Source of the DNA: Isotricha intestinalis
Lineage: Eukaryota > Ciliophora > Litostomatea > Vestibuliferida > Isotrichidae
Assembly (NCBI GenBank): GCA_023807065.1
Contig: JAJJLU010000405.1
Coordinates: 1-52,138, forward strand
Length of the DNA stretch: 52,138 bases
Reading direction: 5' to 3'
Shown: piece by piece, positions 20,380 to 31,000 of the stretch
How positions within the stretch are numbered: the first letter of the stretch is position 1
How the letters are laid out: every line of letters begins with the position of its first letter
Translations under genes and position numbers: made by a program
Notes under the pieces: model-generated
Database searches by the model: none
Told to the model about the DNA's origin: nothing
The model's input: only the letters and a program-made list of their open reading frames with translations

Positions 20380-22431
20380 TTATTGTGCTTCACTAAACAA
20401 CTCATAATTTTCCCTAGTTAATAAATGAACATTATTTTGAGAATCATATAAAATTTGCATATTTGTATCAATTTCAACAAAAGCACTTTCATTTCCAAAA
20501 AGAAATTCTCTATTTTTATTAATAGCAGGAATAACAATATCACATTCTCTAATTTTCATTTGTTCAGTATCTAAAATTAAAGTAGTATCAACATTATTAA
20601 CCCCATTAAATCCTCCAAGTAATAATATTTCTTTATTTCCATTTTCATCTTCATCATCAATAAATTTGGCAACTGCTAAAGAACTAAGAGAAATTTGTTC
20701 ATTAATATAAACTAATTCAAACTTTTTATTATTATCAACATTTATTCTTTCAATAGAAGATAAATTACCTCCTTTACTAGGAGAAAAACCAAAAAAAACA
20801 TAAATATAATCATTAAAATATATTATACCAAATTCTTCTCTTTCTTCATTTAAATTTGGTAATTTAATCCATTCACTTTGAGTAATATTTGAATTATCTA
20901 TTTTTAACATTTCACATCTTATTTGATTACTTCCTCCTAATAAATATATTGAATCTGTTTTTTCACAATAAACCATTTGACCTAAATAATGTGAAAATAA
21001 AGAATTATTTATAAAATATACACTATTTGTTGGATAATCATAATAATAAAATTTATTATAATTTCTACCACTTAACATATATAATTTATTATTTAAATTT
21101 AATTGAGAAATATCTTTCTCTGATGTCATATCTTTTTTAAAATTTCCTCTATCTGAAAATACTTTTTCTTTATATGATTGTGTTGTTAAAGAAAAAATTA
21201 TCATATTTCTTTCATCTTTTAATTTAAATAACATTCTATCATTAGTTATTGATGAATTATTTAATGCTGAACTTGTTAATGCATTATTTACTATATTATT
21301 ATTTGAATTATTTTTTTGACTTTGATATATTATATTATTTGTTCCTGGTTCTGAAAAGTTTTTATATCCTACACTAGAAGAAACCTCATTTTGCTTTTTT
21401 TTAGATTTTTCTGAATTTTGATTTTCTATTGTATTTGAATTTATTCTTTTTATTTCTTTTGGAGATTCTAAACCAGGACTTTTTTCTCTTAAACTTTGAA
21501 GTTGATTTTGTTTTGAATTTAATATATTCTCAACTGAAAATAATATACCATATTTTTTCTTTATAATAGAATATTGTTCTTTAATTTCTTTGATAAAACC
21601 TTGATTAAAATTTTCAATTTCTTTTATAGTCTTTGTATAATTCATAATTATATTTTTCATTTGAGAATATTTATTTAAATATTCTTGACATTGATTATCT
21701 ATTTTTTTCTTTTCTTCTAAAATTTGATCAATTTCTCCAATAAATTCAGTTTCATTTAATTGTTTTGAAAATTTATCAACATTATCTTTAAATTCACTTA
21801 ATCTTCCTCCATCTGATAAACTCATAACATAATCAACTTCTAATTGTTTAATATCTTCAATTTCTTTTTTTAAATATTCATAACATTTATTTATATTAGA
21901 TAATTCATTTTGAATATCAGAATTCCATAAAGGATAAAATTCAAAAGCTTCATCATTAATAATTTTAGTATTAATTGTATTTAATTGTTCTTTTATTGAT
22001 GTTTTAATATATGAATTATATTCATTTAATTTAATTAATTTATTTTGGTGATTTAAATGTTTTTTTTTCTTACATAATTCACATGAAAAATCATTGCATT
22101 TATCACATATATATAGTGCTCCATTTTTACATTTACAATAAAAATTAAAAGTTGGTTGTTGATTTGAATTACTTTCTTTTTTCTTTAAAATTGGTTTATC
22201 TGTTATTTCTATTTTAGCTCTTTTTGTTTTGAAAATTTCTTTTAATTTTGTATTTTCATCACTTGTTATTTGTTCTCCTTTATATGAAATAAATAATTTA
22301 TTTATGTCATATATTCTGTATTTACCACATATCATTAATTTTAATTGATGGAACTCAGAATCTGTTAATAATTTAAAAGCTTCATTTTCAGTTTTCTTCT
22401 TATAAATTATATCAAATGTAATTAAACTCAT
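20380..22431 (-). CDS. UBL / B-box / coiled-coil / kelch-repeat protein
   Basis: 683 residues, ATG to TAA. Residues 1-78 resemble a ubiquitin-like fold (DIIYKKKTENEAFKLL; FISYKGEQITSDENTKLKEI). Residues about 95-130 are a B-box-type zinc finger with Cys pairs and His ligands (FYCKCKNGALYICDKC; SCELCKKKKHLNH). Residues about 135-310 are coiled coil. After a Ser/Asn-rich linker (about 310-415), residues about 440-655 contain kelch-like blades: LYMLSGRNYNKFYYYD, SIYLLGGSNQIRCEM, IYVFFGFSPSKGG and ILLLGGFNGVNNVD. No RING is present, so ubiquitin-ligase activity is not indicated. TRIM-like B-box/kelch proteins are common in ciliates and act as scaffolds. The order UBL-B-box-CC-kelch is unusual outside ciliates as far as I recall. 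Confidence 0.8.
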   Translation of the reverse strand: MSLITFDIIYKKKTENEAFKLLTDSEFHQLKLMICGKYRIYDINKLFISYKGEQITSDENTKLKEIFKTKRAKIEITDKPILKKKESNSNQQPTFNFYCKCKNGALYICDKCNDFSCELCKKKKHLNHQNKLIKLNEYNSYIKTSIKEQLNTINTKIINDEAFEFYPLWNSDIQNELSNINKCYEYLKKEIEDIKQLEVDYVMSLSDGGRLSEFKDNVDKFSKQLNETEFIGEIDQILEEKKKIDNQCQEYLNKYSQMKNIIMNYTKTIKEIENFNQGFIKEIKEQYSIIKKKYGILFSVENILNSKQNQLQSLREKSPGLESPKEIKRINSNTIENQNSEKSKKKQNEVSSSVGYKNFSEPGTNNIIYQSQKNNSNNNIVNNALTSSALNNSSITNDRMLFKLKDERNMIIFSLTTQSYKEKVFSDRGNFKKDMTSEKDISQLNLNNKLYMLSGRNYNKFYYYDYPTNSVYFINNSLFSHYLGQMVYCEKTDSIYLLGGSNQIRCEMLKIDNSNITQSEWIKLPNLNEEREEFGIIYFNDYIYVFFGFSPSKGGNLSSIERINVDNNKKFELVYINEQISLSSLAVAKFIDDEDENGNKEILLLGGFNGVNNVDTTLILDTEQMKIRECDIVIPAINKNREFLFGNESAFVEIDTNMQILYDSQNNVHLLTRENYELFSEAQ

Positions 22432-22605
22432 ATTTTTTATTTTTTTTCATATAATTAATTTATATTTAAATAAAATAAATAAAAAATATTTTTTATCTCT
22501 TTATATTTCAAACATATATATTTTTTATTTATATTTATTTATACCTTATTAAAGATTAAATATATTATTTTTAACTTTGAATTAGATAACTAATAATTTT
22601 TATAT

Positions 22606-23433
22606 TTATTTTTTATTACAATTATTTTTAATTATACTTTCAAAAGTATCATTTTTTCTTTTTCTTAATCTAATATTTCTTCCTTTTTCTATATTTTTAA
22701 AAGTTTTATTTTCAATTTTATTAATTGAATAAGGTGAATTTGATTCAGTAAAATTATATAAATTATTTTTATTTTTCGAACTTTTTAAATTAGTTTCAAT
22801 TGGATTTATAAAAGATATATTTTTTCTTTCAGTTTTAATTATATTTTCATCTTCTTTTGATATTGAAGCTGAAAGTGTACTTCCTTCTTTTTCATTCGAT
22901 ATATTATTTTTAAATTGAATTTTAGGAATATTCATTTTTAGATAATTTGTTTTTTTTCTTATTTGATAATTGAAAATTTGTTTATCATTTGAACAATAAG
23001 ATAATTCATTATTATTATTTTTTCTATGTTCTTCATTAAATTTTTCATCTCTTGAACTTCTTGAATTTAATTCAATATTATTATCTTTTAATTTACTCTC
23101 AAAAATTGTATTATTTTGTGAATCATTTATAGTTTCATTCATATAATTTTTTTTATTTGAATTACTAAAATTTTCTCTTTCAGTTAAATTTATTCTATTT
23201 AAATGTTTCTTATAAGCTTTAATAATTTTTCTCACTTTATTTAATATTATAATTTCATTCAGTCTTTTATCAATTTCATTATTATCTATATTATTTTTTT
23301 GAGAAGATTGAATACTTAAAATAATATCATCTTCTGGAACTTCATTACTTATTTGTTCTTTGGATAAATTTGTTTCAATATTTTTATTATAAGGACATAT
23401 ATTATCACAATTAGAGCAAAATTTATTACCCAT
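22606..23433 (-). CDS. Probable lipid-anchored protein with an IQ-like motif
   Basis: 275 residues, start MGNKFCSNCDNICPYNK. Gly2 with Cys6, Cys9 and Cys13 fits dual N-myristoylation and palmitoylation, or alternatively a small Cys cluster. An IQ-like basic helix, NKVRKIIKAYKKHLNRIN, lies at about residues 67-84 and could bind calmodulin or a calmodulin-like protein. The rest is Asn/Glu/Lys-rich and looks disordered. It is transcribed away from the EF-hand gene at 23482, only 48 nt apart, which makes a functional pairing attractive but unproven. Family unknown. Confidence 0.65.
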   Translation of the reverse strand: MGNKFCSNCDNICPYNKNIETNLSKEQISNEVPEDDIILSIQSSQKNNIDNNEIDKRLNEIIILNKVRKIIKAYKKHLNRINLTERENFSNSNKKNYMNETINDSQNNTIFESKLKDNNIELNSRSSRDEKFNEEHRKNNNNELSYCSNDKQIFNYQIRKKTNYLKMNIPKIQFKNNISNEKEGSTLSASISKEDENIIKTERKNISFINPIETNLKSSKNKNNLYNFTESNSPYSINKIENKTFKNIEKGRNIRLRKRKNDTFESIIKNNCNKK

Positions 23434-23481
23434 AATATTATTAATATATTAATATATAATAAAAAAATAATAAATTTAATA
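23434..23481. promoter_or_regulatory. 48-nt bidirectional promoter/leader region
   Basis: The start codons of the IQ-like gene (minus) and the calmodulin-like gene (plus) are separated by only 48 bases of pure A/T with TATATTAATATATAAT-type sequence. All core promoter and leader elements of both genes must fit here or inside the genes. Confidence 0.55.
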
Positions 23482-23916
23482 ATGAACTTTCAAATTGATT
23501 CTTTTGGATTACAAAATATTTTTGAATTATTAGATTATGATAAAGATGGAAAAATAAATTTAAATGAAGTTACTGGATATATTCAAGATTTAGGTTATGA
23601 TAAAGAAAAACCTATAATATTTAATTTTATGAAAGAATTAGGTGATGGATTAATTAATTTTGATGATTTCGAAAAAAAAATTAACGATTTAATTAAAGAT
23701 CCAAATGATAATAATGGACTTAGAAGAATTTATGAAATATTTATTAATGATGAAAAAAAGAAAAATATTAATTTGAATGAACTTAAAAAAATTTGTAGTG
23801 AATTAGGAAGAAATTTAAATAAAGATGATATGGAAGATTTATTTAAAAATGCTGGTAATGAAAAAGAAATTACTTTTGATACCTTCGTTGAATTTATGAA
23901 AAATAAATTTTCCTAA
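23482..23916 (+). CDS. Calmodulin/centrin-like EF-hand protein
   Basis: 144 residues, calmodulin length. EF-hand 1 is canonical (DYDKDGKINLNE, residues 18-29). EF-hand 2 is degenerate (ELGDGLINFDDFEKK). EF-hand 3 (NDEKKKNINLNELKK) and EF-hand 4 (NAGNEKEITFDTFVE) keep the helix-loop-helix hydrophobics but lack most Ca2+-ligand acids. So perhaps only one site binds Ca2+ well. It should act as a light-chain-like partner of an IQ-motif protein, not as a general calmodulin. The divergent neighbour 48 nt away has an IQ-like helix. Confidence 0.85.
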   Translation: MNFQIDSFGLQNIFELLDYDKDGKINLNEVTGYIQDLGYDKEKPIIFNFMKELGDGLINFDDFEKKINDLIKDPNDNNGLRRIYEIFINDEKKKNINLNELKKICSELGRNLNKDDMEDLFKNAGNEKEITFDTFVEFMKNKFS

Positions 23917-24214
23917 AAGTGAAAAAAATACTTTTTATTTAAATAAATTTAAGTTAATTTTATAAAGTTATTTTCTTTTTTTGGGAAAATTATTATTTAA
24001 GAATTTGGACGTTAAAACTTTTAATATAATTTTTTTAATGTTTAACAATAAAAAAAATTATCTAAATGATCATTGAAAAAAAACATTATTTTTATAAAAA
24101 AACAATTTATAAAATATAAATTCAATTCATTAAACAAAATTTAAATCTAAAATAATTTATTTATAAAAATAAAAACCTGATTAATTTATTAATAATATTT
24201 TACAATATATTAAA
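23917..24214. other. Convergent 3' spacer
   Basis: A/T-rich sequence between two converging genes. No gene or motif seen. Confidence 0.4.
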
Positions 24215-26527
24215 TTATTTTTTTATCATATTATATTTTGTAACTTGGCCATTAAACCCATTATAAAATTGTTTTATAGTTAAATAGTTTAATTTTTTTT
24301 CTTTATCAAAAGAAGGTCTAACAGGTGTATAAGAATTAAAAAAATGTTTAGTTAAATCAAAATTAGAAACTTTTGTTTTAAAAGCATTATTTCTTAAAAT
24401 AGAAGGTGTCATTCTTTTATATCTATAATTTTGAAGAGAATTAGAAATATTTTTAGAACCTTTTAAAATTGGGAATATAGGAACTTCTTTTATATTTCTT
24501 TTTCTATAATAATGATCAGCATCTTTTCTTAATTGTTTTTTTAAATTATAAAATTTATATAAATCAAAGTTAAATTCTTTTTCTTTTGATTGATCTTTTT
24601 CTTTTTTTTCAATAATATTAAATTTATTCATACTACTTGATTCATTTATATTTGAAATACTATGTTTTTTAAAAGAATAATCTGTATCTAATTGCTTAGT
24701 TTCAGTTATTAAAAGTGTTGGTTGAGTGTCTTGATTTAAATATGATAATGTTGTTCTTTTTCTTAATTCATTAAAATTTCTTTTTGTTAATCGATTAAAA
24801 AATATATCTTTTGAAAAATTACTTATGTTTGCATTATTATTAACTCTTGTCATATTATTTTTAGCTTCATTAATATCAATAATTTCTTCTTTTTTTTCAT
24901 CTTCTATTGATTTTTGAGTAAATTCACAATCAATTTTACATAATATTGAATTTTTTAATAAGATTAATCTTTTATAATTTTCTTTTAATTGTTCAATTGA
25001 ATCATCAATTATTTTTCTTCTTATTAATTCCATACATTCTATATGTCCATTTTTTTCTAATATAAAATTATCAATATTCATTTTAAATATTTTTGCTTTA
25101 TCACTTATAACTTTTAAATTATAAACAGCTTTTCTGTTATTATATAAAAATTCAATTATACCAAAAGATTCTCTTGTTTTTATAAGGAATAAAGATATAT
25201 TTTTTTTCTCAAATAAATAATCTTTAAGTTTAATCATTGGATTTTTTAATTCTATACTTTCATTAATATGTTCTTTTTTAAATAAGATAGGATTCATTTC
25301 ATTAAATTTTTGAATTAATTTCTTAATATCAATAATATTTTTATTTACTAAATTAATTTCAACAGTTCCTTCTATTAAAATATAAATATTATCTAATATA
25401 TCTCCTTCAACAAATATATTTTCTCCCATTGAATAAATTTCTTTTGTTAATTTATTATAATAAGCACTTTCAAAAAGATTTTTTCTAATAATATTAAAAA
25501 TTGGACTTTGATATATATTATCAATTTCTTTTTCTTTATTTTTTAATTCTTCTTCTTTAATACAATCATATATATATTTTTTATTTATACTTAATACTCT
25601 TGTTCCATCTTTTGCACATTTTGCTGTTTCTTTTCTTTTAAAATTAGTACCTAATTTAAAATTACTAAAATATTCTTTTTCTTCTATTTTTTTATTATAT
25701 TCATTTTCAAAAACTTTAATTTTTTGTTTTTCATCATTTAATATTGGAAAATAAAATTGTTCTGATTCTGATAAAGAATTATAGATATCTGTATAATATT
25801 CTTCCAATGTTTCTTCTTTTCCGATAACTTTATCAAAATTAATATCTGATATACTTTTTTTATTATCAGTTATATAATTTATAATATTATTTTCATCACC
25901 TTCTTTAACTAAATTCAACAATTTAAATTTAAATATTATATCTTGGAAATTAGAAATATCAGAATATTTATTTAAAGGAAAAATATCTTTATTTGTTTTA
26001 ATAGTATTATTCATTATTAATTTATCAACAGAATTTAAATACATATCATAAAGAAATAAATAATATTCAATTGAACTCATTGTTTTATCTTCTGATTTTA
26101 AATTATAAAAAGCAATTTCCCCTTTCATTAATATATAAAAAGTTTCTGCTTGATCTCCTTCATAATAAATAATATCTTTTTCATTATAATGTTTAATAGT
26201 CATAAATTGAGAAGCAAAAAAAAAGAATTGTTGAAAATTTAATAAGTCTAAATCAATTTTTACATTTTGTTCAAAATTAGTTATATCTAAATAATGATAT
26301 AAATAATACATTTCTTTTACAGATCTTTTTTTTATATTTTTATTAACTACTTCTTCTATAACATCTATTAATTCTTCATAAGTTAATTTTAATTGATTAA
26401 ATGGATGATCTTCATCTTTGTCAATTTCATATATATCACTAAATTTATTTTTCAATTTAATCATTTCTTCTGAACTTAATTTGTCAATAAAATTCAATTT
26501 CCCATTGTCAGTTTTTTTTTTTGACAT
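24215..26527 (-). CDS. Protein with two cyclic-nucleotide-binding-like domains
   Basis: 770 residues, ATG to TAA. Domain 1 (about residues 95-145): FFFFASQFMTIKHYNEKDII, then YYEGDQAETFYILMKGE, the beta-roll GD...Y.I..G signature. Domain 2 (about 355-485): YSMGENIFVEGDILDNIYIL, then IEGTVEINLV. A phosphate-binding-cassette-like ESFGIIEFLYNNRKAVYNL keeps the Arg but has Ile where FGE is usual. Domain 1's own cassette is interrupted by a long insert. No kinase, channel or dimerisation domain is seen, so this is not a simple PKA regulatory subunit. The C-terminal third is basic and Asn-rich (TPSILRNNAFKTK). Ciliates have many such stand-alone CNB proteins. Whether either pocket binds cAMP/cGMP is uncertain. 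Confidence 0.82.
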   Translation of the reverse strand: MSKKKTDNGKLNFIDKLSSEEMIKLKNKFSDIYEIDKDEDHPFNQLKLTYEELIDVIEEVVNKNIKKRSVKEMYYLYHYLDITNFEQNVKIDLDLLNFQQFFFFASQFMTIKHYNEKDIIYYEGDQAETFYILMKGEIAFYNLKSEDKTMSSIEYYLFLYDMYLNSVDKLIMNNTIKTNKDIFPLNKYSDISNFQDIIFKFKLLNLVKEGDENNIINYITDNKKSISDINFDKVIGKEETLEEYYTDIYNSLSESEQFYFPILNDEKQKIKVFENEYNKKIEEKEYFSNFKLGTNFKRKETAKCAKDGTRVLSINKKYIYDCIKEEELKNKEKEIDNIYQSPIFNIIRKNLFESAYYNKLTKEIYSMGENIFVEGDILDNIYILIEGTVEINLVNKNIIDIKKLIQKFNEMNPILFKKEHINESIELKNPMIKLKDYLFEKKNISLFLIKTRESFGIIEFLYNNRKAVYNLKVISDKAKIFKMNIDNFILEKNGHIECMELIRRKIIDDSIEQLKENYKRLILLKNSILCKIDCEFTQKSIEDEKKEEIIDINEAKNNMTRVNNNANISNFSKDIFFNRLTKRNFNELRKRTTLSYLNQDTQPTLLITETKQLDTDYSFKKHSISNINESSSMNKFNIIEKKEKDQSKEKEFNFDLYKFYNLKKQLRKDADHYYRKRNIKEVPIFPILKGSKNISNSLQNYRYKRMTPSILRNNAFKTKVSNFDLTKHFFNSYTPVRPSFDKEKKLNYLTIKQFYNGFNGQVTKYNMIKK

Positions 26528-26631
26528 TTCTTTAAATAAATATTAAATATAATATACAAAATAAAATTTGTTTCTTAATTTATTTAATAAATTTGAATTA
26601 TTCTTTATCTAGTTTAAATTAATGTTTTTTA

Positions 26632-26941
26632 TTATTGATTTTTTTCAATATCTTAAATAAGTTCTGATATTTTCGAATTATTATTTATAACCATATATCT
26701 TAAATTCTTTTTTCAAACAATTATCAATTATATTTCATAATTATATAAATCAATCTAATTTAAAGGATAAAAACAAAATAGTTGTAATTACCTTATAAAA
26801 GGAAGAAGATTTATTATAATAATTATATAATAATTTTTCTTCTATTATATTATTTATATCATTCAAATCAAAAACATATATCTCTCTTAAAAGTTTTTAA
26901 ATCATTTTATATATAACACTCATTTCAAAAACTGTATTAAA
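26632..26941 (-). pseudogene. 84-codon minus-strand frame with intron-like insert and four in-frame stops
   Basis: From ATG at 26923 down to TAA at 26632 the frame is kept exactly (85 codons) if a GT-AG segment at 26755-26791 (37 nt, GTAATT...AATTAG) is removed. The reading is MSVIYKMI*KLLREIYVFDL, then DINNIIEEKLLYNYYNKSSS and FYK, then IDLYNYEI*LIIV*KKNLRY and VINNNSKISELI*DIEKNQ. Three internal stops are TAA and one is TGA. The undamaged reading frame over intron and exons suggests a gene inactivated only by point substitutions. Family unknown. Confidence 0.45.
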
Positions 26942-27194
26942 AAAAATTTTTTGAGGAAATTAAATGAAAATTGGCAAGAAAAAAAAGAAATAATGTCTAA
27001 GAAAAGAAGAAGAAAAATTTATAAGTTAATATATTAAATATTTTTATTAGAATTTATTTATTAAAGTTATGGAAATTTAATTAAAAACTAAAAGTTTCAA
27101 ATTTTAGGTGAATATTTTTAATAGAAATTTTTTTATTTATATGTTTTTTAGCTCAATTTAAATATTATTTTATTATTATTTTTTTTTCTTATAT

Positions 27195-27914
27195 TTAAGG
27201 TTCTGAAAGTTCTGAACATGTTTGTTCTATTATAGAAAGAACATTTTCTTCAAAGTCTTCTCTGATTTTTTTTTGATTATCAAATTCATCATTTATTTTT
27301 ATTTCGAGACTATTTATATTTTGACTTAATGCTTCTATATTTGAATTTATTTTCATTTCTTCTTTTTTTAATTCTTCATTTAATAATTCTATTTTTTTAT
27401 TAAATTCTTTTCTAAGGTTTAAATGTATTTGATTTGAATCATTCTTTTTTTCTTCTATATCTTTTAACCCTTTTTTTATTGCTTTTTCTGATTTTTCATT
27501 TAAATTATTTATTTCATCAAGATTAATATTCTTCTCTCTTTTATTTGCTTGTCTTATATTTTTTATAGTATTTTCTATTTCATTAAATACTAAATTTATA
27601 TAGTTAATATTTTCAGTTTTATTCTTTTGAAAATTTGATTCTATATTTTTTAAAATATCATTTATTGGGTTTTCTATTATATTTTTTTTTGATGATTTAT
27701 AATATTTTTCATATTGAGATGATAATCTTGTATAATAATCTTTTAAAGAAGTGAGTGATTTATCAAGGAAAGATAATTTGGAATTTATTTTACTTTCAAT
27801 TTGCTCTAATTTAGAATAATATTGGTTAATTGCTTTATTATTATTCCTAGTTTCTTCTGTGATTCTTGTTATTTTATTATTTAACTCTTTAAATTTCTTA
27901 TTATAATCAATCAT
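27195..27914 (-). CDS. SF-assemblin / beta-giardin family protein
   Basis: 239 residues, almost entirely coiled coil with regular heptads (NNKITRITEETRNNNKAIN; SKLSFLDKSLTSLKDYY). It ends in IREDFEENVLSIIEQTCSEL, which matches the C-terminal REEFE..LLxLLEETCxxL signature of SF-assemblins. These proteins form striated fibres (kinetodesmal fibres or rootlets) attached to basal bodies, so this is a cortical cytoskeleton component. Length is slightly below the usual 270-300 residues, mainly in the non-helical head, which is very short here. ATG start, TAA stop. Confidence 0.75.
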   Translation of the reverse strand: MIDYNKKFKELNNKITRITEETRNNNKAINQYYSKLEQIESKINSKLSFLDKSLTSLKDYYTRLSSQYEKYYKSSKKNIIENPINDILKNIESNFQKNKTENINYINLVFNEIENTIKNIRQANKREKNINLDEINNLNEKSEKAIKKGLKDIEEKKNDSNQIHLNLRKEFNKKIELLNEELKKEEMKINSNIEALSQNINSLEIKINDEFDNQKKIREDFEENVLSIIEQTCSELSEP

Positions 27915-28022
27915 TTAAAAATTTAAAATTTAATTAATTATGTGATTTAATTAATAATAAAAAAAATAATTTAAAAGAGAATCTCAAAGAAATTAACTAA
28001 TAATAATAAAAATAAATAATTA

Positions 28023-31000
28023 TTATAATTCAATACTTGTTAAAATATTTTCTAAAGATTCCATATTAATACTAATTTCAGAAATAATATCAATAACAAT
28101 TTTCATATTTAAAATTTGATTAAATAAATATCCTTGTTTATCTTTTTTAACATGAATTTTTAAATCAAAAGATAAATCTTTCCCAATTTCAATAACAGTA
28201 ATATTATCACATTTATCTTTAATTAGTTTTAAAATATCATATAAAGCATCAACATAATATTCAAATTTATTATTTTTACCAATTAATCCCATAATAAAAT
28301 CACCACCTACTATTTTTAATTCACATATATTTTTATGTTCAATATCATTATTTTCTTTTTCAATTTCTTTAATTTTATCATCTTTAAATTTAATATGTAA
28401 ATTATAACCAGCAGAATATAAAATTTTTAATTTTTCAGGATTTCCAACACAATTAAAATTACCACTTTTTAACCAAGAAACAGTATCACATAAAATTTCA
28501 GCTTCTTCCATAGAATGAGTACTTAAAATCATATTATATTCATTTTTTGTTAAAGATAATTCATTAATATTTTTCCACATTATTCTTCTACTTTCAGGAT
28601 CTACTCCTGTTGATGGTTCATCTAATAATAATATTTTTGGATAATTCATTAATGCAACTGCAAATGTTAATTTTCTTTTATTTCCTCCTGATAAATTTAC
28701 ACAATATTTATCTATATATTTTTCTAGATTAAATTTTTTACATATTGATTCTATTGATTCTTTTGATTTTTTTAATGATTTATAAAATGTTAGTAATTCT
28801 CTCACAGTTAAATAATTGGGTAATGGATTTTCTTGGGGACAATATCCTATCATTGTTCTTATTTTTCTAAAAGATGATTCTGAATTAAAACCAAATAATG
28901 TTATTTCTCCTTTTTCATAATATATTTCATTTGTTATTGATTTAAATATAGTAGATTTTCCTGAACCATTAAATCCTAATAAACCAAATTTTTCATTTGC
29001 TTCTAATCCTAAATATAAATCATTTACTGCTCTTAAATTCTTTTTACAACAAAAAAAAAATGTTTTTCTTAATCCTGAAATTCTTGTTGTTAAAGATATA
29101 TCATTTCTTACTTTTTCTTTTTGTTGTTGGACAAATCTATTCAAATCTGATTTATTATTAATATTATTATTATTTATTATTAAAGGATTATTCAATGAAT
29201 TCTCATTAGGAAATAAAGATGAGGTAGTTATTTCATTTAAAATAGCATTATTTGATTCATTTATTTGAATATTATTATTATTAATATTATTTGTTATATT
29301 ATTTCCTTTTAAATAATTATTTTGAAAAATATAACCATCATTTACTGGAACTTCGACACTAAATTCATATTCTTTTCCTAAACAAAATTTATTTAAGATA
29401 TAATGCCATAATTTCTTTAAACATCCTGATTCACATGAATTTAATAAAAATAACCAAATAAATGATTCAATAATAAAATAAATACAATGAGTAATCACTA
29501 AAACATATGGTTTAGGGACATGTACATTCCTCAAAAAATTTTTTTTTAAATAATCATTGTAGAAACTAATAGTAATTCTAAAAATTGCCATAAGAAGAGA
29601 AGTCATTGGAGTAATTTCTGCAATTGTTATAAAATATGGTTCAAAAAAAGAAAGGAAAACATTTCCAACATAATAAATTAATAACGCTAAAATTGGAAAT
29701 ATGAAAGCAGATAATAGAGCAGGAATAATAACTAAAGTAATTAATAACATATTAAAATAACCTTTTGGTGCTTGTTCTTCAGTACTAATTGTAAAAGAAA
29801 AGAAATAAATAAATAAAAGCATTTCTAAAGAAAAGAAGAAAAAAACAGGAACTAAAAGGATAAAATAAGAAAATTGATAATAACATAAAATTCCAAAACA
29901 TATTATAATAAGTATTAAACATTTTATTATATCAACAAGCCAAAATCCTAACCAATAAGCATACATATCACCACCAGATAAATATAATAAATGTTTAATA
30001 TTATTTTCTTTTTCTCTTACTATTGGATTAAGAATATTTCCAGCAAATGAAAGGAAAGTTATAATCAAAAAAATATCTCCACAAATAAAAAAAACAAAGA
30101 TATTACTTGTCTTTAAATTTTCATTTGGAAACTGTGCCCATTCATCAAATATAATAGCATTAATCCCTAAATCAGCTAAGTAAGAAGAAGAGATTAAAGT
30201 TATCATTATATCTCTATAATATGCATTTTGATATAATAAAAGAAATGTTATATTTGAATTATTGCCATATTTAAATGTTGCTGCTTTTTCATTATAATAA
30301 TTTGAATACGAATAAAATTGAGCAGCAAAAAATTTTATACCAATATCTGTGTTGTTTCCTGTTGAAGGTGTAAATTTTATATTTTCATAAGATGGTGAAA
30401 CTTTCTTTGATATTGAAATAGATTTTTTTAAATATTCTTTTGTATTATCTGTTACATAAATAGAATTTGATGTTAATAATCTTAAATAATTTGTATAACT
30501 TGTATTTCCCATATCTATATAAGATTTCAATGTTATAAAGAAAATAAAAAATATAGTTAAAGATAATATTAAATCAATAAGAAAATTAATTTTGTTTCTA
30601 TATAATTGGATAAAATTTTTTCTAAAATATATTTTAATTTGAGAAAAGAAAGATGGAAATTCATTATGTAAATCTTGGGGATTATTTTGAATTTGTAGTC
30701 CTTCACTTAAGTTAATATCATTCATATTTTTAGTATTTCTATTAACATTTAATTTTAAAAAAACATCTTCTAGAGAAGTTGTTGAAATTGTATAATCTTC
30801 AATTCCTATTTTATCTTTTATATTTTCAATATAATCAAATATATCTTCTGTTTTTTCATTTATTATTCCAAAACTTAATGACAATAAAGTTTTTGAAGAA
30901 ACTTTAATAGTATAATTAGGATATATTTCTTTAACACCATTTAAAATAAAATTTTTATTTTCATCAGTAAATTTTTCACGATTTAAAATTAAATTTAAAT

